Assembly: GCA_018606645.1 (NCBI GenBank)
Contig: JAGVRI010000006.1
Coordinates: 1 to 64,000, forward strand
Direction: 5' to 3'
Source: Chloroflexota bacterium
Lineage (GTDB): Bacteria > Chloroflexota > Anaerolineae > JAAYZQ01
Length of the DNA stretch: 64,000 bases
How positions within the stretch are numbered: position 1 is the stretch's first letter; every line of letters begins with the position of its first letter. Position numbers and translations under genes: made by a program. Of this stretch, positions 24,355 through 33,291 are shown one piece after another. Below the pieces are notes generated by a model. The model was not told where the DNA came from. It did not search any database and worked only from the letters and a program-made list of their open reading frames with translations.

Positions 24355-25566
24355 TCACCACCGTGCCTTGACATAGATCGGCTCCCGGCGAGGCTCGCCA
24401 CTGGTGGTCGTGGCTACATACCACTCATAGATCTGGTGATATTGGGCTAGCTTGTCGGGATCCAGTTTCACCCCCAGGCCCGGTCCCTCAGGCGCGCGGA
24501 TGGTTCCCTGTTCATACACCATGGGACCGCCCTGGATCACATCGTCTCCCAGATAATGATAGTGAACATCCGGAGCGTGATGGATACTTGGCAGGACAGC
24601 CGCCAGATGAAGGACGGCTGCCAAGGAGACCCCAAACTCGGTGCCGGAATGCATGCCCATGTCGAGCCCAAAGGCCTCACACAGTCGGGCCAACGCCAGG
24701 GTGGCCCGCAGCCCGCCATACCAGTGGGGATCAGCCAGCACCACGTCCACCGCGTCGAGCAGCGCCGCCGGGCCGATGTCTTCATAGCCGAAACAGGCCA
24801 TGTTCGATGCCAGCGGCATCCAGGGAGCCAGCCGCTTCAGCTTGACCATGCCTGGGATGCCCCATACCGGATCTTCCAGATATTCCAGTCCGCAATCGGT
24901 CAATTTGCGTGCAATCCGCACCGCCGTCGTCAAGGTCCACGAGCTGTTCGGATCCAGGCGGATCGGCGCCCCAGGCATCCGCTCGCGCAGATGCAATACG
25001 GTCTCCGCCTCCAGATCAGGCGGATAGACTCCCCCCTTGAACTTGATGGCGGTGCAGCCCTTCCCTTCGACCAGTTCGACACACTTTTCCACGATCCGGG
25101 CGTCCGCTTCTTCCCACGGAGGCATCTTCTCGACCCCTCCGGGACTCTCATAGAAGATATACGCCGAAACAGGCACCCGGTCTCGCATCCGGCCACCCAA
25201 AAGGTCCGACACTGGTCGGCCGATCGCCTGTCCCTGAATATCCAGACAGGCACACTCAATGGCAGCATAGGCCAGGACCAGGCCTGGACCGAACATCCGA
25301 CCGTAGAAAGGATTGCTTACTTTCCAGCGCAACCGTTCCAGTTGGAACGGATCTTCACCCACGATCAGCGACTTGCACGATTTCAGCAGTTCCTCCATCT
25401 GGCGGCCGTTGGGGGTCAGCGTCGTCTCGCCCAGGCCAACCAGCCCCTCATCGGTGACCACTTGAAGGATGACTCGCCCAAAGCCAGGATGAACTCCCCA
25501 GGCATGGAGCAACGGCGTGGCCAGCGGGATAGCGACCGGCGTAACGATCAGATCGGTAATTTTCAT
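24355..25566 (-). CDS. Enolase-superfamily dehydratase, glucarate-dehydratase-like
   Basis: The 403-residue protein has the capping-domain start MKITDLIVTPVAIPLATPLL and the enolase-superfamily barrel: AIKFKGG as the KxK base pair, RLDPNSSW and YLEDPVWG as metal ligands, and GMHSGTEFGVSLAA carrying the distal His, a pattern of glucarate dehydratases. It probably removes water from an acid sugar to a keto-deoxy acid in the cytoplasm. It lies 36 nt after an RraA-family gene, which could split such a product, so the two fit a sugar-acid breakdown route. The sugar cannot be named from sequence. Confidence 0.83.
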   Translation of the reverse strand: MKITDLIVTPVAIPLATPLLHAWGVHPGFGRVILQVVTDEGLVGLGETTLTPNGRQMEELLKSCKSLIVGEDPFQLERLRWKVSNPFYGRMFGPGLVLAYAAIECACLDIQGQAIGRPVSDLLGGRMRDRVPVSAYIFYESPGGVEKMPPWEEADARIVEKCVELVEGKGCTAIKFKGGVYPPDLEAETVLHLRERMPGAPIRLDPNSSWTLTTAVRIARKLTDCGLEYLEDPVWGIPGMVKLKRLAPWMPLASNMACFGYEDIGPAALLDAVDVVLADPHWYGGLRATLALARLCEAFGLDMGMHSGTEFGVSLAAVLHLAAVLPSIHHAPDVHYHYLGDDVIQGGPMVYEQGTIRAPEGPGLGVKLDPDKLAQYHQIYEWYVATTTSGEPRREPIYVKARW

Positions 25567-25602
25567 CGGACTCCTCCACCGGCACTGCGAGCCGGAAACG
25601 GA

Positions 25603-26271
25603 TCAGAAGCGTCCGTACTTCAGGTAGACGTTGAGAGGATGCTCCCCAGCCGCCAGCTCTTGCCGGATTTTGTTCTCCGTTTCAATCACTTCTTCGGCTT
25701 CCAGCAGCACCTCCACTGCCAAGTCCTTCGGCACGACCACCACCCCGTTCCCATCTCCCACCACCCAATCGCCCGGGCGGATGTCCACGTTGCCGATCCG
25801 GATCGGGATGCCCACTTCGACATAGCGCCAGCGCCCCCGGATGTCAGCCGGAGTCTTGTAGCGAGCAAAGACGGGGAAGCCTAGCTCGATAATGCGTTCC
25901 ACGTCGCGTACTCCCCCGTCGATGATCGCCCCGCCGCAGCCTTTGGCCTGGGTCGTGGTACTGATCATCTCACCCCAATGGGCGGTGCCAGGATCCTGCG
26001 ACGTGTCATAGACAGCCACCTGCCCCGGCTCGATGGCCATGTATGCCGCAAAGGCCACCTCCAGATACGCATCTTTATGGATGATGGTCGGTGTGCCCTT
26101 GACCGTTTGGGCCGGCCCAGCTACTTTCATACCCGGAGCAATTGCCTGGATCTGCGGGGGAAGGACCTGTCTGAACAACCCCTTCTTGTCCAAAATGTCA
26201 GCGATTGCCGGGGTATGGACGCGCTTGTAGCGCTCGATCATCTCTGCCACCGGGATCTCTGTTTCACTCAT
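25603..26271 (-). CDS. RraA-family protein (HMG/CHA aldolase-like)
   Basis: This protein has 222 residues from ATG 26271, which carries a strong AAAAGGAGG sequence upstream and overlaps the preceding stop as ATGA. It shows the RraA fold: KVAGPAQTVKG, then GGAIIDGGVRDVERI with the conserved R-D pair, and GDWVVGDGNGVVVVP. In aldolase members (4-hydroxy-4-methyl-2-oxoglutarate type) the Arg and Asp hold substrate and metal. The neighbours (dehydratase, MBL hydrolase) favour a metabolic role over RNase E control. Confidence 0.85.
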   Translation of the reverse strand: MSETEIPVAEMIERYKRVHTPAIADILDKKGLFRQVLPPQIQAIAPGMKVAGPAQTVKGTPTIIHKDAYLEVAFAAYMAIEPGQVAVYDTSQDPGTAHWGEMISTTTQAKGCGGAIIDGGVRDVERIIELGFPVFARYKTPADIRGRWRYVEVGIPIRIGNVDIRPGDWVVGDGNGVVVVPKDLAVEVLLEAEEVIETENKIRQELAAGEHPLNVYLKYGRF

Positions 26272-27071
26272 TTTGCTTCCTCCTTTTCTTTTCCAAGGTC
26301 CCTCGGAGCTACCATCCATGATTCGCCAGGGGAAAGTACCTTCACAGCCAAATCCTCAGTTTCCAGGCTATTCATCCATTGCTCCAGGGCCGTATAGACC
26401 TCAGCCGTGTTGTCGGCCCGGATCCGCAACCCTGTGGTCCGGTCCAACCACTTGCCTGCACAGTGCAAATGCAAAGGTACGATCCAGCGAGGGCGCACCA
26501 GCCGCGCAAATTCCGTCACCTCGGCCAGCGACATGCCATCCCAGCCGAGCAAGGGATAATGGGCACAGGCTGCCTGGACCAACGCCACATCGAGAGAGAA
26601 CGGTTTCAGATCGGTAACCAGGCCAGGGGTCAAACGGGTATCGCCGCTAAAGTAACCGGTCTGGCTTCCAGCCAGGACAAATCCTACAGCATCACCAGCC
26701 AGCGGATGTTCAGCCGGCACGGCATGAATGACCAGAGGACCGATCATGGTTTGCTCACCGCGACGCAAGGCGATCACCGTTCGTAGTCCAGCCCTCTCAG
26801 CTCGTCGAGCCGCGCCTGGCGAGCCAACGAACGCACAACCCAGGCGTCGGGCCAGAGCCAGGGCAGTCTGATCAAGATGATCCAGATGGTGATGAGACAC
26901 GAGCAGTGCATCCAGAGGTCCAATCTCATCGGGGGTCAGGGCCACAGGCAGAGTATCTGGGGCAAGACGACGTTCTAGCCAGCCGCGCGGCCCGAACCAC
27001 GGATCGGTGAGCAATGTAATCCCGTCCAGTTCGATCCGCACGGTCATGTGCCTGATCAGCGTAAGCTGCAT
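26268..27071 (-). CDS. MBL-fold metallo-hydrolase, UlaG-like
   Basis: The 267-residue protein has the MBL metal motif SHHHLDHLD, later AEHPLAGDAVGF and FSGDTRLTPG with the bridging Asp, and a final His in PLHLHCAGKW. The short length and TDPWFGPRG start are like UlaG/L-ascorbate-6-phosphate lactonase relatives. A lactonase step would fit beside a sugar-acid dehydratase. It is the first gene of the operon, with GGAGGTGAT 8 nt before the ATG. Confidence 0.8.
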   Translation of the reverse strand: MQLTLIRHMTVRIELDGITLLTDPWFGPRGWLERRLAPDTLPVALTPDEIGPLDALLVSHHHLDHLDQTALALARRLGCAFVGSPGAARRAERAGLRTVIALRRGEQTMIGPLVIHAVPAEHPLAGDAVGFVLAGSQTGYFSGDTRLTPGLVTDLKPFSLDVALVQAACAHYPLLGWDGMSLAEVTEFARLVRPRWIVPLHLHCAGKWLDRTTGLRIRADNTAEVYTALEQWMNSLETEDLAVKVLSPGESWMVAPRDLGKEKEEAK

Positions 27072-27388
27072 CTTCCATCACCTCCACCCGGATGCGTCCA
27101 GTCGAACCCGGCTGGCCACACCTTGATGATAACGGATGATTGGCGGCTTTGGCCAACCCGCCTCAGTCGCGCTGCATGACCCTGTTCAGATCACGGGGGA
27201 AGGTCTATACTCGCCTGTGCCCTCAGTGCCGTGTCCAATCGCACGCCTCTCAAGGACGGTCTTGCAGGTTTGTAGAACGTTCTCTTCATAGCATAGATCC
27301 CGGCTTTTGTCAAATCACTTTCCGGCACCCCGAACCGGAGAACCGGAAAGGGAACCAGCTTGCTACCCTGCCAATTGAGATCAGGATT
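27072..27388. other. Divergent intergenic region, mostly without recognisable signals
   Basis: Between the - strand MBL operon and the + strand PPDK promoter. Apart from the strong ribosome site of the MBL gene near 27080 I see no palindrome, repeat or good promoter for the - strand genes. A reading frame open from 27140 into PPDK is not likely coding, since it adds 117 residues unlike the family. Confidence 0.5.
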
Positions 27389-27417
27389 TTGCCAAGCCCT
27401 TCAAATGAAGCTATAAT
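27389..27417 (+). promoter_or_regulatory. Sigma-70 promoter of ppdK
   Basis: TTGCCA (27389-27394), a 17-nt spacer and a perfect TATAAT (27412-27417). The expected start near 27424 leaves a leader of about 65 nt before the PPDK ATG. Confidence 0.7.
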
Positions 27418-27490
27418 TTCGCAAGTTTTATCCAGAATAGACACAGACGTCCACTGCGACGTAGAACATCTACAGGGAGGCTTTGAAACG

Positions 27491-30289
27491 ATGTCAAAGA
27501 AATGGGTGTATCTCTTTCACGAAGTGGAGGAGGCCGAACGCTATGCCGGAGACTGGGATGGAGTTCGAGCCCTGCTGGGCGGCAAAGGCGCAAACCTGGC
27601 CGAGATGACACGCATCGGTGTACCGGTACCTCCAGGTTTCACCATCACCACCGAGGCCTGTAATGCGTACCTGGCCGCGGGTGAAAAGTTCCCGGAAGGA
27701 ATGTGGGAACAGACGCTCGAAGCACTCAAGGCTATTGAAAAAGAAACGGGCAAGGAATTCGGGAACCCGCGCAATCCGCTCCTCGTCTCGTGCCGATCGG
27801 GAGCCAAATTCTCCATGCCGGGCATGATGGATACCGTCCTCAACATCGGCCTGAATGACGAGACAGCCAAAGGGATGATTGCCCTCACCGGGAACGAGAC
27901 TTTTGTCTATAATTCCTACCGGCGCTTGATTCAAATGTTTGGCTCGGTGGTCCTCGGCATCCCTGATGAGCCCTTTGAGGAAGCCATCGAACACCGAAAG
28001 AGGCTCAAGGGGGTGAAGGACGATACCGAACTGGATGCTGAGGACTGGAAAGCCTTGACTGAGCAGTTTAAGGAGATTGTCCGCCAGTACAAGGGGTTTG
28101 ACTTTCCCCAGGATCCGATGGAACAACTTCGGCTGGCTACAGAAGCGGTGTTCAAGAGCTGGTTCGGCAAACGCGCCGTGGACTATCGCCGGGCAGAGAA
28201 CATTCCTGATACCCTGGGCACCGCCGTCAACATCGTGACCATGGTCTTTGGTAACATGGGGTGGGATTCCGGTACCGGGGTGGCCTTTACGCGGGACCCT
28301 GCTACTGGAGAGAAGGTCCTGTATGGCGACTATTTGATGAACGCCCAGGGTGAGGATGTAGTCGCCGGCATCCGCAACACCAAAAAGATTGCCGAACTGG
28401 AACAGGAGCTGCCAGACGCGTATGCCCAGTTCCTGGATATTTGCGACAAACTGGAGAAACATTACCGCGACATGCAAGATGTCGAATTCACCATCGAACG
28501 CGGTAAACTGTGGATGCTCCAGACCCGCAATGGCAAACGCACCGCCAAAGCCGCCATCAAGATCGCGGTGGACATGGTCCACGAAGGGTTGATCACCAAA
28601 GAAGAAGCCCTCAAGCGCATTCGACCGGCCGACGTAGATACCCTGCTTCACCCTCAATTTGATCCCAAAGCGAAGAAAGAGGCTTACTCGAATGGCACCT
28701 ATCTGGCAAGCGGAGTGAATGCGTCGCCCGGAGCTGCGGTTGGTATTGCTGCCTTTGACGCCGACCTGGCCGAGCAATGGGGTCTGGCCGGCAAGCCAGT
28801 GATTATGGTTCGGCCCGAAACGAAACCGGACGACGTGCACGGCATGATCGCCGCGAAAGGGATTTTGACCAGCCGCGGCGGAGCTACTAGCCATGCGGCG
28901 GTCGTGGCCCGGCAATTCGGCAAGCCAGCCGTGGTTGGCTGTGAAGCGATCGAAATTGACTTGGAACGTCGCCGACTGCAGGTTAATGGCAAAGTGGTTG
29001 GAGAAGGGGAATGGCTGTCCATAGACGGCACGACCGGTGAGGTGTTTGCCGGACAGATCGCCACGTCGGCTCCCAGTTTTGAAGAACAGAAGGAACTGAT
29101 CACCTTGTTGAATTGGGCCGACGAGGTCTGCGCCCGCGAAGGCACCCGTACCTGGCCTGAAGATTACCGCGGCTTCCCCACCCGTGGCCTGCAAGTCTGG
29201 GCCAACGCGGATTACCCTCGGGATGCTCAGCGAGCGCGCAGTTTCGGAGCCAAGGGTATCGGCCTGTGTCGCACCGAGCACATGTTCTTTGAAGAAGAAC
29301 GCCTGCCCATCGTTCAGGCAATGATCCTGGCCAAGACCCCGGAAGAACGCAAAGAGCATCTGGATAAGCTGCTCCCCTTCCAGCGCGCCGATTTCGAGGG
29401 CCTTTTCGAAGCGATGGATGGGCTGCCGGTGATTATCCGTCTGATCGATCCCCCACTTCATGAGTTCTTGCCAGCCAAAGACGATCTGCTGGTCGAAGTC
29501 ACCGAGCTGCGTGTCAAGGCCCAGCGGTTGGAAGCAGAAGGCAATCAGCAAGAGCTGACTGAACTGCGGGCAAAACTGGCCGAGAAGGAAAAGATGCTCC
29601 AGGCCGTCGAAGCCATGGAAGAAGCCAACCCGATGATGGGCTTGCGTGGCATCCGCCTGGGCATTACCATGCCCGAGATCACTCAGATGCAGGTACGGGC
29701 CATCTTCGAGGCCGCCTGTAACAAGGCCCTGGAAGGCATTGATGTCCACCCAGAGATCATGATCCCCCTGACCGGCCACTACAACGAACTCAAGGTAGCT
29801 AATGACTTGCTGTTGCCAGTGGCCAAGGAAGTGATGGCGGAGAAGGGAATCTCCATTGACTACAAGTTCGGGACCATGATCGAGGTCCCGCGCGCCGCAA
29901 TCACGGCGGACGAGGTAGCCCGCTACGCCGAATTCTTTAGCTTTGGCACCAACGATCTGACCCAAATGACCTTTGGGTATAGCCGCGACGATGCGGAGCG
30001 CAACTTCCTGCTCTACTACGTCGAACACGGCATCTTGCCCAAGAACCCCTTCCAGGTGTTAGACCGGGCCGGTGTCGGTGAGCTGGTCAAGATGGGCGTC
30101 AAAAAGGGCCGGGATACTCGACCCGAATTGGAAGTCGGCATCTGCGGTGAGCATGGCGGGGATCCCAGTTCTATTGAGTTTTGCCATCTGGCCGGGCTGA
30201 ATTATGTAAGCTGTTCGCCCTTCCGAGTGCCCGTTGCCCGGCTGGCCGCCGCCCACGCCGCCTTGGGACACAAGTATGTAGGCGATTAG
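27491..30289 (+). CDS. ppdK: Pyruvate, phosphate dikinase
   Basis: The 932-residue enzyme interconverts pyruvate, ATP and phosphate with PEP, AMP and diphosphate. It has the N-terminal nucleotide-binding domain (LLGGKGANLAEMTRIGVPVPPGFTI), the swivelling domain with phospho-His in GGATSHAAVVARQFGKPAVVG, and the C-terminal PEP barrel with FFSFGTNDLTQMTFG and the catalytic Cys in ICGEHGGDP. ATG 27491 is preceded by GGGAGG; the frame is open 117 codons further upstream, beyond the promoter. It is about 50 residues longer than typical bacterial enzymes, partly from a charged, coiled-coil-like insert after PPLHEFLP. It may supply PEP for the PTS proteins encoded to the left. Confidence 0.95.
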   Translation: MSKKWVYLFHEVEEAERYAGDWDGVRALLGGKGANLAEMTRIGVPVPPGFTITTEACNAYLAAGEKFPEGMWEQTLEALKAIEKETGKEFGNPRNPLLVSCRSGAKFSMPGMMDTVLNIGLNDETAKGMIALTGNETFVYNSYRRLIQMFGSVVLGIPDEPFEEAIEHRKRLKGVKDDTELDAEDWKALTEQFKEIVRQYKGFDFPQDPMEQLRLATEAVFKSWFGKRAVDYRRAENIPDTLGTAVNIVTMVFGNMGWDSGTGVAFTRDPATGEKVLYGDYLMNAQGEDVVAGIRNTKKIAELEQELPDAYAQFLDICDKLEKHYRDMQDVEFTIERGKLWMLQTRNGKRTAKAAIKIAVDMVHEGLITKEEALKRIRPADVDTLLHPQFDPKAKKEAYSNGTYLASGVNASPGAAVGIAAFDADLAEQWGLAGKPVIMVRPETKPDDVHGMIAAKGILTSRGGATSHAAVVARQFGKPAVVGCEAIEIDLERRRLQVNGKVVGEGEWLSIDGTTGEVFAGQIATSAPSFEEQKELITLLNWADEVCAREGTRTWPEDYRGFPTRGLQVWANADYPRDAQRARSFGAKGIGLCRTEHMFFEEERLPIVQAMILAKTPEERKEHLDKLLPFQRADFEGLFEAMDGLPVIIRLIDPPLHEFLPAKDDLLVEVTELRVKAQRLEAEGNQQELTELRAKLAEKEKMLQAVEAMEEANPMMGLRGIRLGITMPEITQMQVRAIFEAACNKALEGIDVHPEIMIPLTGHYNELKVANDLLLPVAKEVMAEKGISIDYKFGTMIEVPRAAITADEVARYAEFFSFGTNDLTQMTFGYSRDDAERNFLLYYVEHGILPKNPFQVLDRAGVGELVKMGVKKGRDTRPELEVGICGEHGGDPSSIEFCHLAGLNYVSCSPFRVPVARLAAAHAALGHKYVGD

Positions 30290-30308
30290 TGGTTTGCTCG
30301 TTATCCAC

Positions 30309-30348
30309 AAATCCCTGGATTGCTCACAGCGCAATCCAGGGATTTTTT
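30309..30348 (+). terminator. Rho-independent terminator after ppdK
   Basis: Stem AATCCCTGGATTG (30310-30322) pairs perfectly with CAATCCAGGGATT (30332-30344) around a 9-nt loop, followed by a run of T. It starts 20 nt after the PPDK stop. Confidence 0.92.
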
Positions 30349-30380
30349 ATGTCAATACTTGAATCGATCGCTCCTGACAT

Positions 30381-30409
30381 TTGACATCTTGCCGGACTTG
30401 TGCTAGTAT
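30381..30409 (+). promoter_or_regulatory. Sigma-70 promoter of the methionine/aspartate-family operon
   Basis: Perfect TTGACA at 30381-30386, a 17-nt spacer, and TAGTAT at 30404-30409. It lies just upstream of the SAM-I aptamer. Confidence 0.75.
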
Positions 30410-30440
30410 CGCCGCCAATTGAATACCCAAGGATGAGGAT

Positions 30441-30559
30441 TTCTCATCAAGAGAGGTGGAGGGACCGGCCCTGAGAAACCTCGGCAACCAAGCCATGTGG
30501 CCGATGCTGGCTATGGTGCCAATTCCGGCAGACCCTGAGCGGGATCTGGAAGATGAGAG
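30441..30559 (+). ncRNA. SAM-I riboswitch (S-box)
   Basis: The leader has the S-box consensus in order: CTCATCAAGAGAGGTGGAGG, GACCGGCCCTGAGAAACC, CGGCAACC, GGTGCCAATTCCGGCAGA and GAAGATGAGAG. Paired ends CTCATC and GATGAG make P1. A terminator hairpin follows. S-adenosylmethionine binding would favour termination and turn off the operon, which starts with a cystathionine gamma-synthase gene. Confidence 0.95.
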
Positions 30560-30572
30560 TGCAAGCTGTGAC

Positions 30573-30613
30573 AAGCCTCTTCAACCGGCCTAGGCCCGCT
30601 GAAGAGGCTTTCT
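30573..30613 (+). terminator. Riboswitch-controlled terminator hairpin
   Basis: AAGCCTCTTCA (30573-30583) pairs perfectly with TGAAGAGGCTT (30600-30610) and is followed by only a short T stretch (TCT). Its position 13 nt after the SAM-I aptamer marks it as the expression platform. The downstream CATCTTC (30615-30621) is complementary to GAAGATG at the end of the aptamer and might form a competing pairing. Confidence 0.75.
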
Positions 30614-30681
30614 ACATCTTCTCCTCTGATGGGAATCGTCATCCATCCATGGGGCACAATCCAATGATGAGGAGAACGATT

Positions 30682-31863
30682 ATGTCCATCCATTTTTCGA
30701 CGCAGGCGGTACACGGTGGTGAAGAAAAACGCAAGCCATACGGCGCCATCACAAACCCCATCGTCCAGACCTCTACCTACACCTTTGCGAATACAGCCGA
30801 AATCCAGGACTACATGCAGCGGAAAGCAGCGGGCGAGCCGGTGCGCGATGAATATGGCCGCTACAGTAACCCTACCCAAAAGGCCGTGGAGCGCAAACTG
30901 GCGTTGCTGGAGAGCGGCGAGAGAGCCTTGCTCTTTGCCAGCGGCATGAGCGCCATTACAACCACCCTGCTAGCCCTTCTTTCTGCCGGCGATCATCTGA
31001 TCATGATCAGCGGAGTATACCGCCGGACCAAGGACTTTGTCGAGAGGTTCCTGCCCCGTTGGGGCATCGAAACGACGGAGGTGCCAATCGATGATCCGGA
31101 TGCCCTGTCTGCGGCCATCCGCCCTGCCACCCGCCTGATCTTTGCCGAAACACCGACCAATCCGTACCTGCGTGTCATCGACCTGACCAGACTGGCCGGT
31201 CTGGCGCAACGACACGGCATCCTCACCGTCATCGACAGCACCTTTGCCACTCCGATCAACCTGCGCCCGCTGGAGCACGGCCTGGACCTGGTGATCCACA
31301 GCGCGACGAAATATCTGGGTGGCCATAACGATCTGCTGGCCGGGGTCGTCGTGGGCTCCCGTCAACTCCTGGCCAAGATCGAAGAGGCGCGCGGCGTGTT
31401 CGGGGGCGTGAGCAGTCCCCACGATGCCTATCTGCTCTTGCGCGGCGTCAAGACCCTTGAACTGCGTGTCCGTCGCCAAAACGAAAGCGCGCTGCGCGTC
31501 GCTCAATTTCTGGAGAAGCACCCTGCTGTTCACCGCGTCTACTACCCTGGCTTGCCCAGCCATCCTGATTATGAGGTCGCCCGTTGCCTAATGAGTGGCT
31601 TTGGTGGTGTCGTGAGCTTTGAGATCAAGGGCGATTTCGAGAAAACCGGACGCTTTATGGACCATCTGCGTCTGCCCTACATCGGACCTACGCTGGGCGG
31701 CGTGGAGAGCATCGCCCAACAACAAGCGGCCTTTATTTCGCTCGATCCTGAGGAACGGCGCCGGTCGGGAATTGCCGACAATCTGGTGCGCTACGCCCTG
31801 GGCATCGAGGATGTAGAGGACATCATCGCCGATTTGGAACAGGCATTGGAGGCCATTCGATGA
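30682..31863 (+). CDS. metB: Cystathionine gamma-synthase family PLP enzyme
   Basis: The 393-residue protein is of the Cys/Met metabolism PLP family. The PLP lysine is in HSATKYLGGHNDLLAG, the form seen in plant-type cystathionine gamma-synthases; other conserved parts are RYSNPTQKAVERKLALLE, ALLFASGMSAI and AETPTNPYL. It joins an activated homoserine with cysteine, or with sulfide in some relatives. ATG 30682 has GAGGAG upstream; the open frame reaching back to 30553 runs through the riboswitch and is not used. It overlaps aspartokinase as ATGA. Regulation by the SAM-I riboswitch supports methionine synthesis. O-acetylhomoserine sulfhydrylase is the main alternative. Confidence 0.85.
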   Translation: MSIHFSTQAVHGGEEKRKPYGAITNPIVQTSTYTFANTAEIQDYMQRKAAGEPVRDEYGRYSNPTQKAVERKLALLESGERALLFASGMSAITTTLLALLSAGDHLIMISGVYRRTKDFVERFLPRWGIETTEVPIDDPDALSAAIRPATRLIFAETPTNPYLRVIDLTRLAGLAQRHGILTVIDSTFATPINLRPLEHGLDLVIHSATKYLGGHNDLLAGVVVGSRQLLAKIEEARGVFGGVSSPHDAYLLLRGVKTLELRVRRQNESALRVAQFLEKHPAVHRVYYPGLPSHPDYEVARCLMSGFGGVVSFEIKGDFEKTGRFMDHLRLPYIGPTLGGVESIAQQQAAFISLDPEERRRSGIADNLVRYALGIEDVEDIIADLEQALEAIR

Positions 31864-33290
31864 TCGTTCACAAATTCGGAGGAACCTCGGTCGGAGATGC
31901 GTCTTGCTTTGCCAACGTCGCCGACATCATTCACCAACATTATCACCGCCCTGGCGCAGCAGAGACGGGGACGGTTGTCGTCGTATCGGCGATGAGTGGC
32001 GTGACCAATCAATTGATCGCCGGAGCCCGAGCTGCTGCTGAGGGCAAAGACAGCATCTATCGCGAGATCAAGGCCAGTCTGTTGAACCGACACCTGACCG
32101 TGGTCGAAAGCCTGTTAACCAGAACCCCCCAGCGACTCGAAGTAGCAGGATGGGTGGAAGACCGGCTCCACGAACTGGAACGGTTCTACCGCAGTATCGC
32201 GATGCTGGGTGAACTGACAGCCCGCGGCTGCGATGCCGTTGCTTCATTAGGTGAGCAACTGTCTGCCAGCATCCTGGCCGCTGTCCTGTGTGAACGGGGT
32301 ATGCGTGCTCAAGCCATCCTGGCTACCGAACTGATCGTGACCGATGACCACTTTGGCGCGGCCACCCCTCTCATGGCTCCCACCCGGCAGCGATTACAGA
32401 CCCGGCTCAAGCCCCTGATAGAACGAGGAATCATCCCCGTCGTCACCGGCTACATTGCGGCTACGGAGAAGGGAGTGATCACCACGTTGGGGCGTGGTGG
32501 AAGCGATTATTCCGCCGCTCTGATTGGCGCCGGGCTGGACGCTGACGAAGTATGGATCTGGAGCGATGTCGATGGTATCCTCACCGCCGATCCCAACCTG
32601 GTTCCCCAGGCGCGTACCCTTGACCAGCTCTCCTACAGCGAGGCGGCTGATCTGGCTTACTACGGCGCCGATGTGCTCCATCCTAAAACCATCCGTCCTC
32701 TGATGGAGCAGGGCATTCCTTTGCGCATCGTCAATAGTTTCAATCCCACGCATCCTGGCACCTTGATCGTCGAATCCCCCAGCCCGAACCGCCAGCGCTT
32801 GCCGGCCATCATCTCGACCACCGGTTTGAGCCTGATCGCTCTTGGCAGCCGCGATGACTCATGGGCGCTGCCCCTGGCTGCCCGGGCGCTGCAGAAACTC
32901 AGCGACGCTGGAGTGGACGTCTTGATGTTTTCCCAATCCTTTTCAGAACACAGCCTCAATCTGGTCGTCCGTGAACAGGACCAGGCGCACTGCTTGAAAA
33001 CCCTGAGCCAGGAGTTCAGAAGCGATGGGCCCGATGCCCGCTATCACCTTGGGGTGAAGGAGCAGGTCGCCACCATCTCGGTGGTCGGCGTCCCCCACTG
33101 GAATGAAAACGGCATCGTGTCTCATACATTTCGAGCGTTGGGCCAATGTGGTACACGGGTCATTGCCGTGGCCCAGGCAGCCACCGAGCATAATGTCTCA
33201 TTCTGCGTACCGGAAGATCAGGTCGCCGACACGGTGCGCTTTTTGCATCGGGAACTGGGGCTGGAGAACCATCACAGAGTTGGGAGGTAA
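31860..33290 (+). CDS. lysC: Aspartate kinase
   Basis: The 476-residue monofunctional enzyme phosphorylates aspartate, the first step to methionine, threonine and lysine. It opens MIVHKFGGTSVGDAS, has SGVTNQLI, TLGRGGSDYSAALIGA and EVWIWSDVDGILTADPN, and ends in two ACT domains (about residues 310-470) for feedback control. No homoserine dehydrogenase domain is attached. Its ATG overlaps the stop of the upstream gene, so the two are translationally coupled and both under the SAM-I switch. Confidence 0.93.
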   Translation: MIVHKFGGTSVGDASCFANVADIIHQHYHRPGAAETGTVVVVSAMSGVTNQLIAGARAAAEGKDSIYREIKASLLNRHLTVVESLLTRTPQRLEVAGWVEDRLHELERFYRSIAMLGELTARGCDAVASLGEQLSASILAAVLCERGMRAQAILATELIVTDDHFGAATPLMAPTRQRLQTRLKPLIERGIIPVVTGYIAATEKGVITTLGRGGSDYSAALIGAGLDADEVWIWSDVDGILTADPNLVPQARTLDQLSYSEAADLAYYGADVLHPKTIRPLMEQGIPLRIVNSFNPTHPGTLIVESPSPNRQRLPAIISTTGLSLIALGSRDDSWALPLAARALQKLSDAGVDVLMFSQSFSEHSLNLVVREQDQAHCLKTLSQEFRSDGPDARYHLGVKEQVATISVVGVPHWNENGIVSHTFRALGQCGTRVIAVAQAATEHNVSFCVPEDQVADTVRFLHRELGLENHHRVGR

Positions 33291-33291
33291 C

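Noticed and set aside
24556-25884. 442-codon + strand frame over the enolase-superfamily and RraA genes
   Set aside because: Antisense to two complete enzymes and runs across their gene boundary.
27494-30028. 844-codon open frame on the - strand inside ppdK
   Set aside because: It is antisense to a complete, well-conserved enzyme and its residues (runs such as Gly-His-Asp-His) are those of a shadow frame from biased codon use. No family is recognisable.
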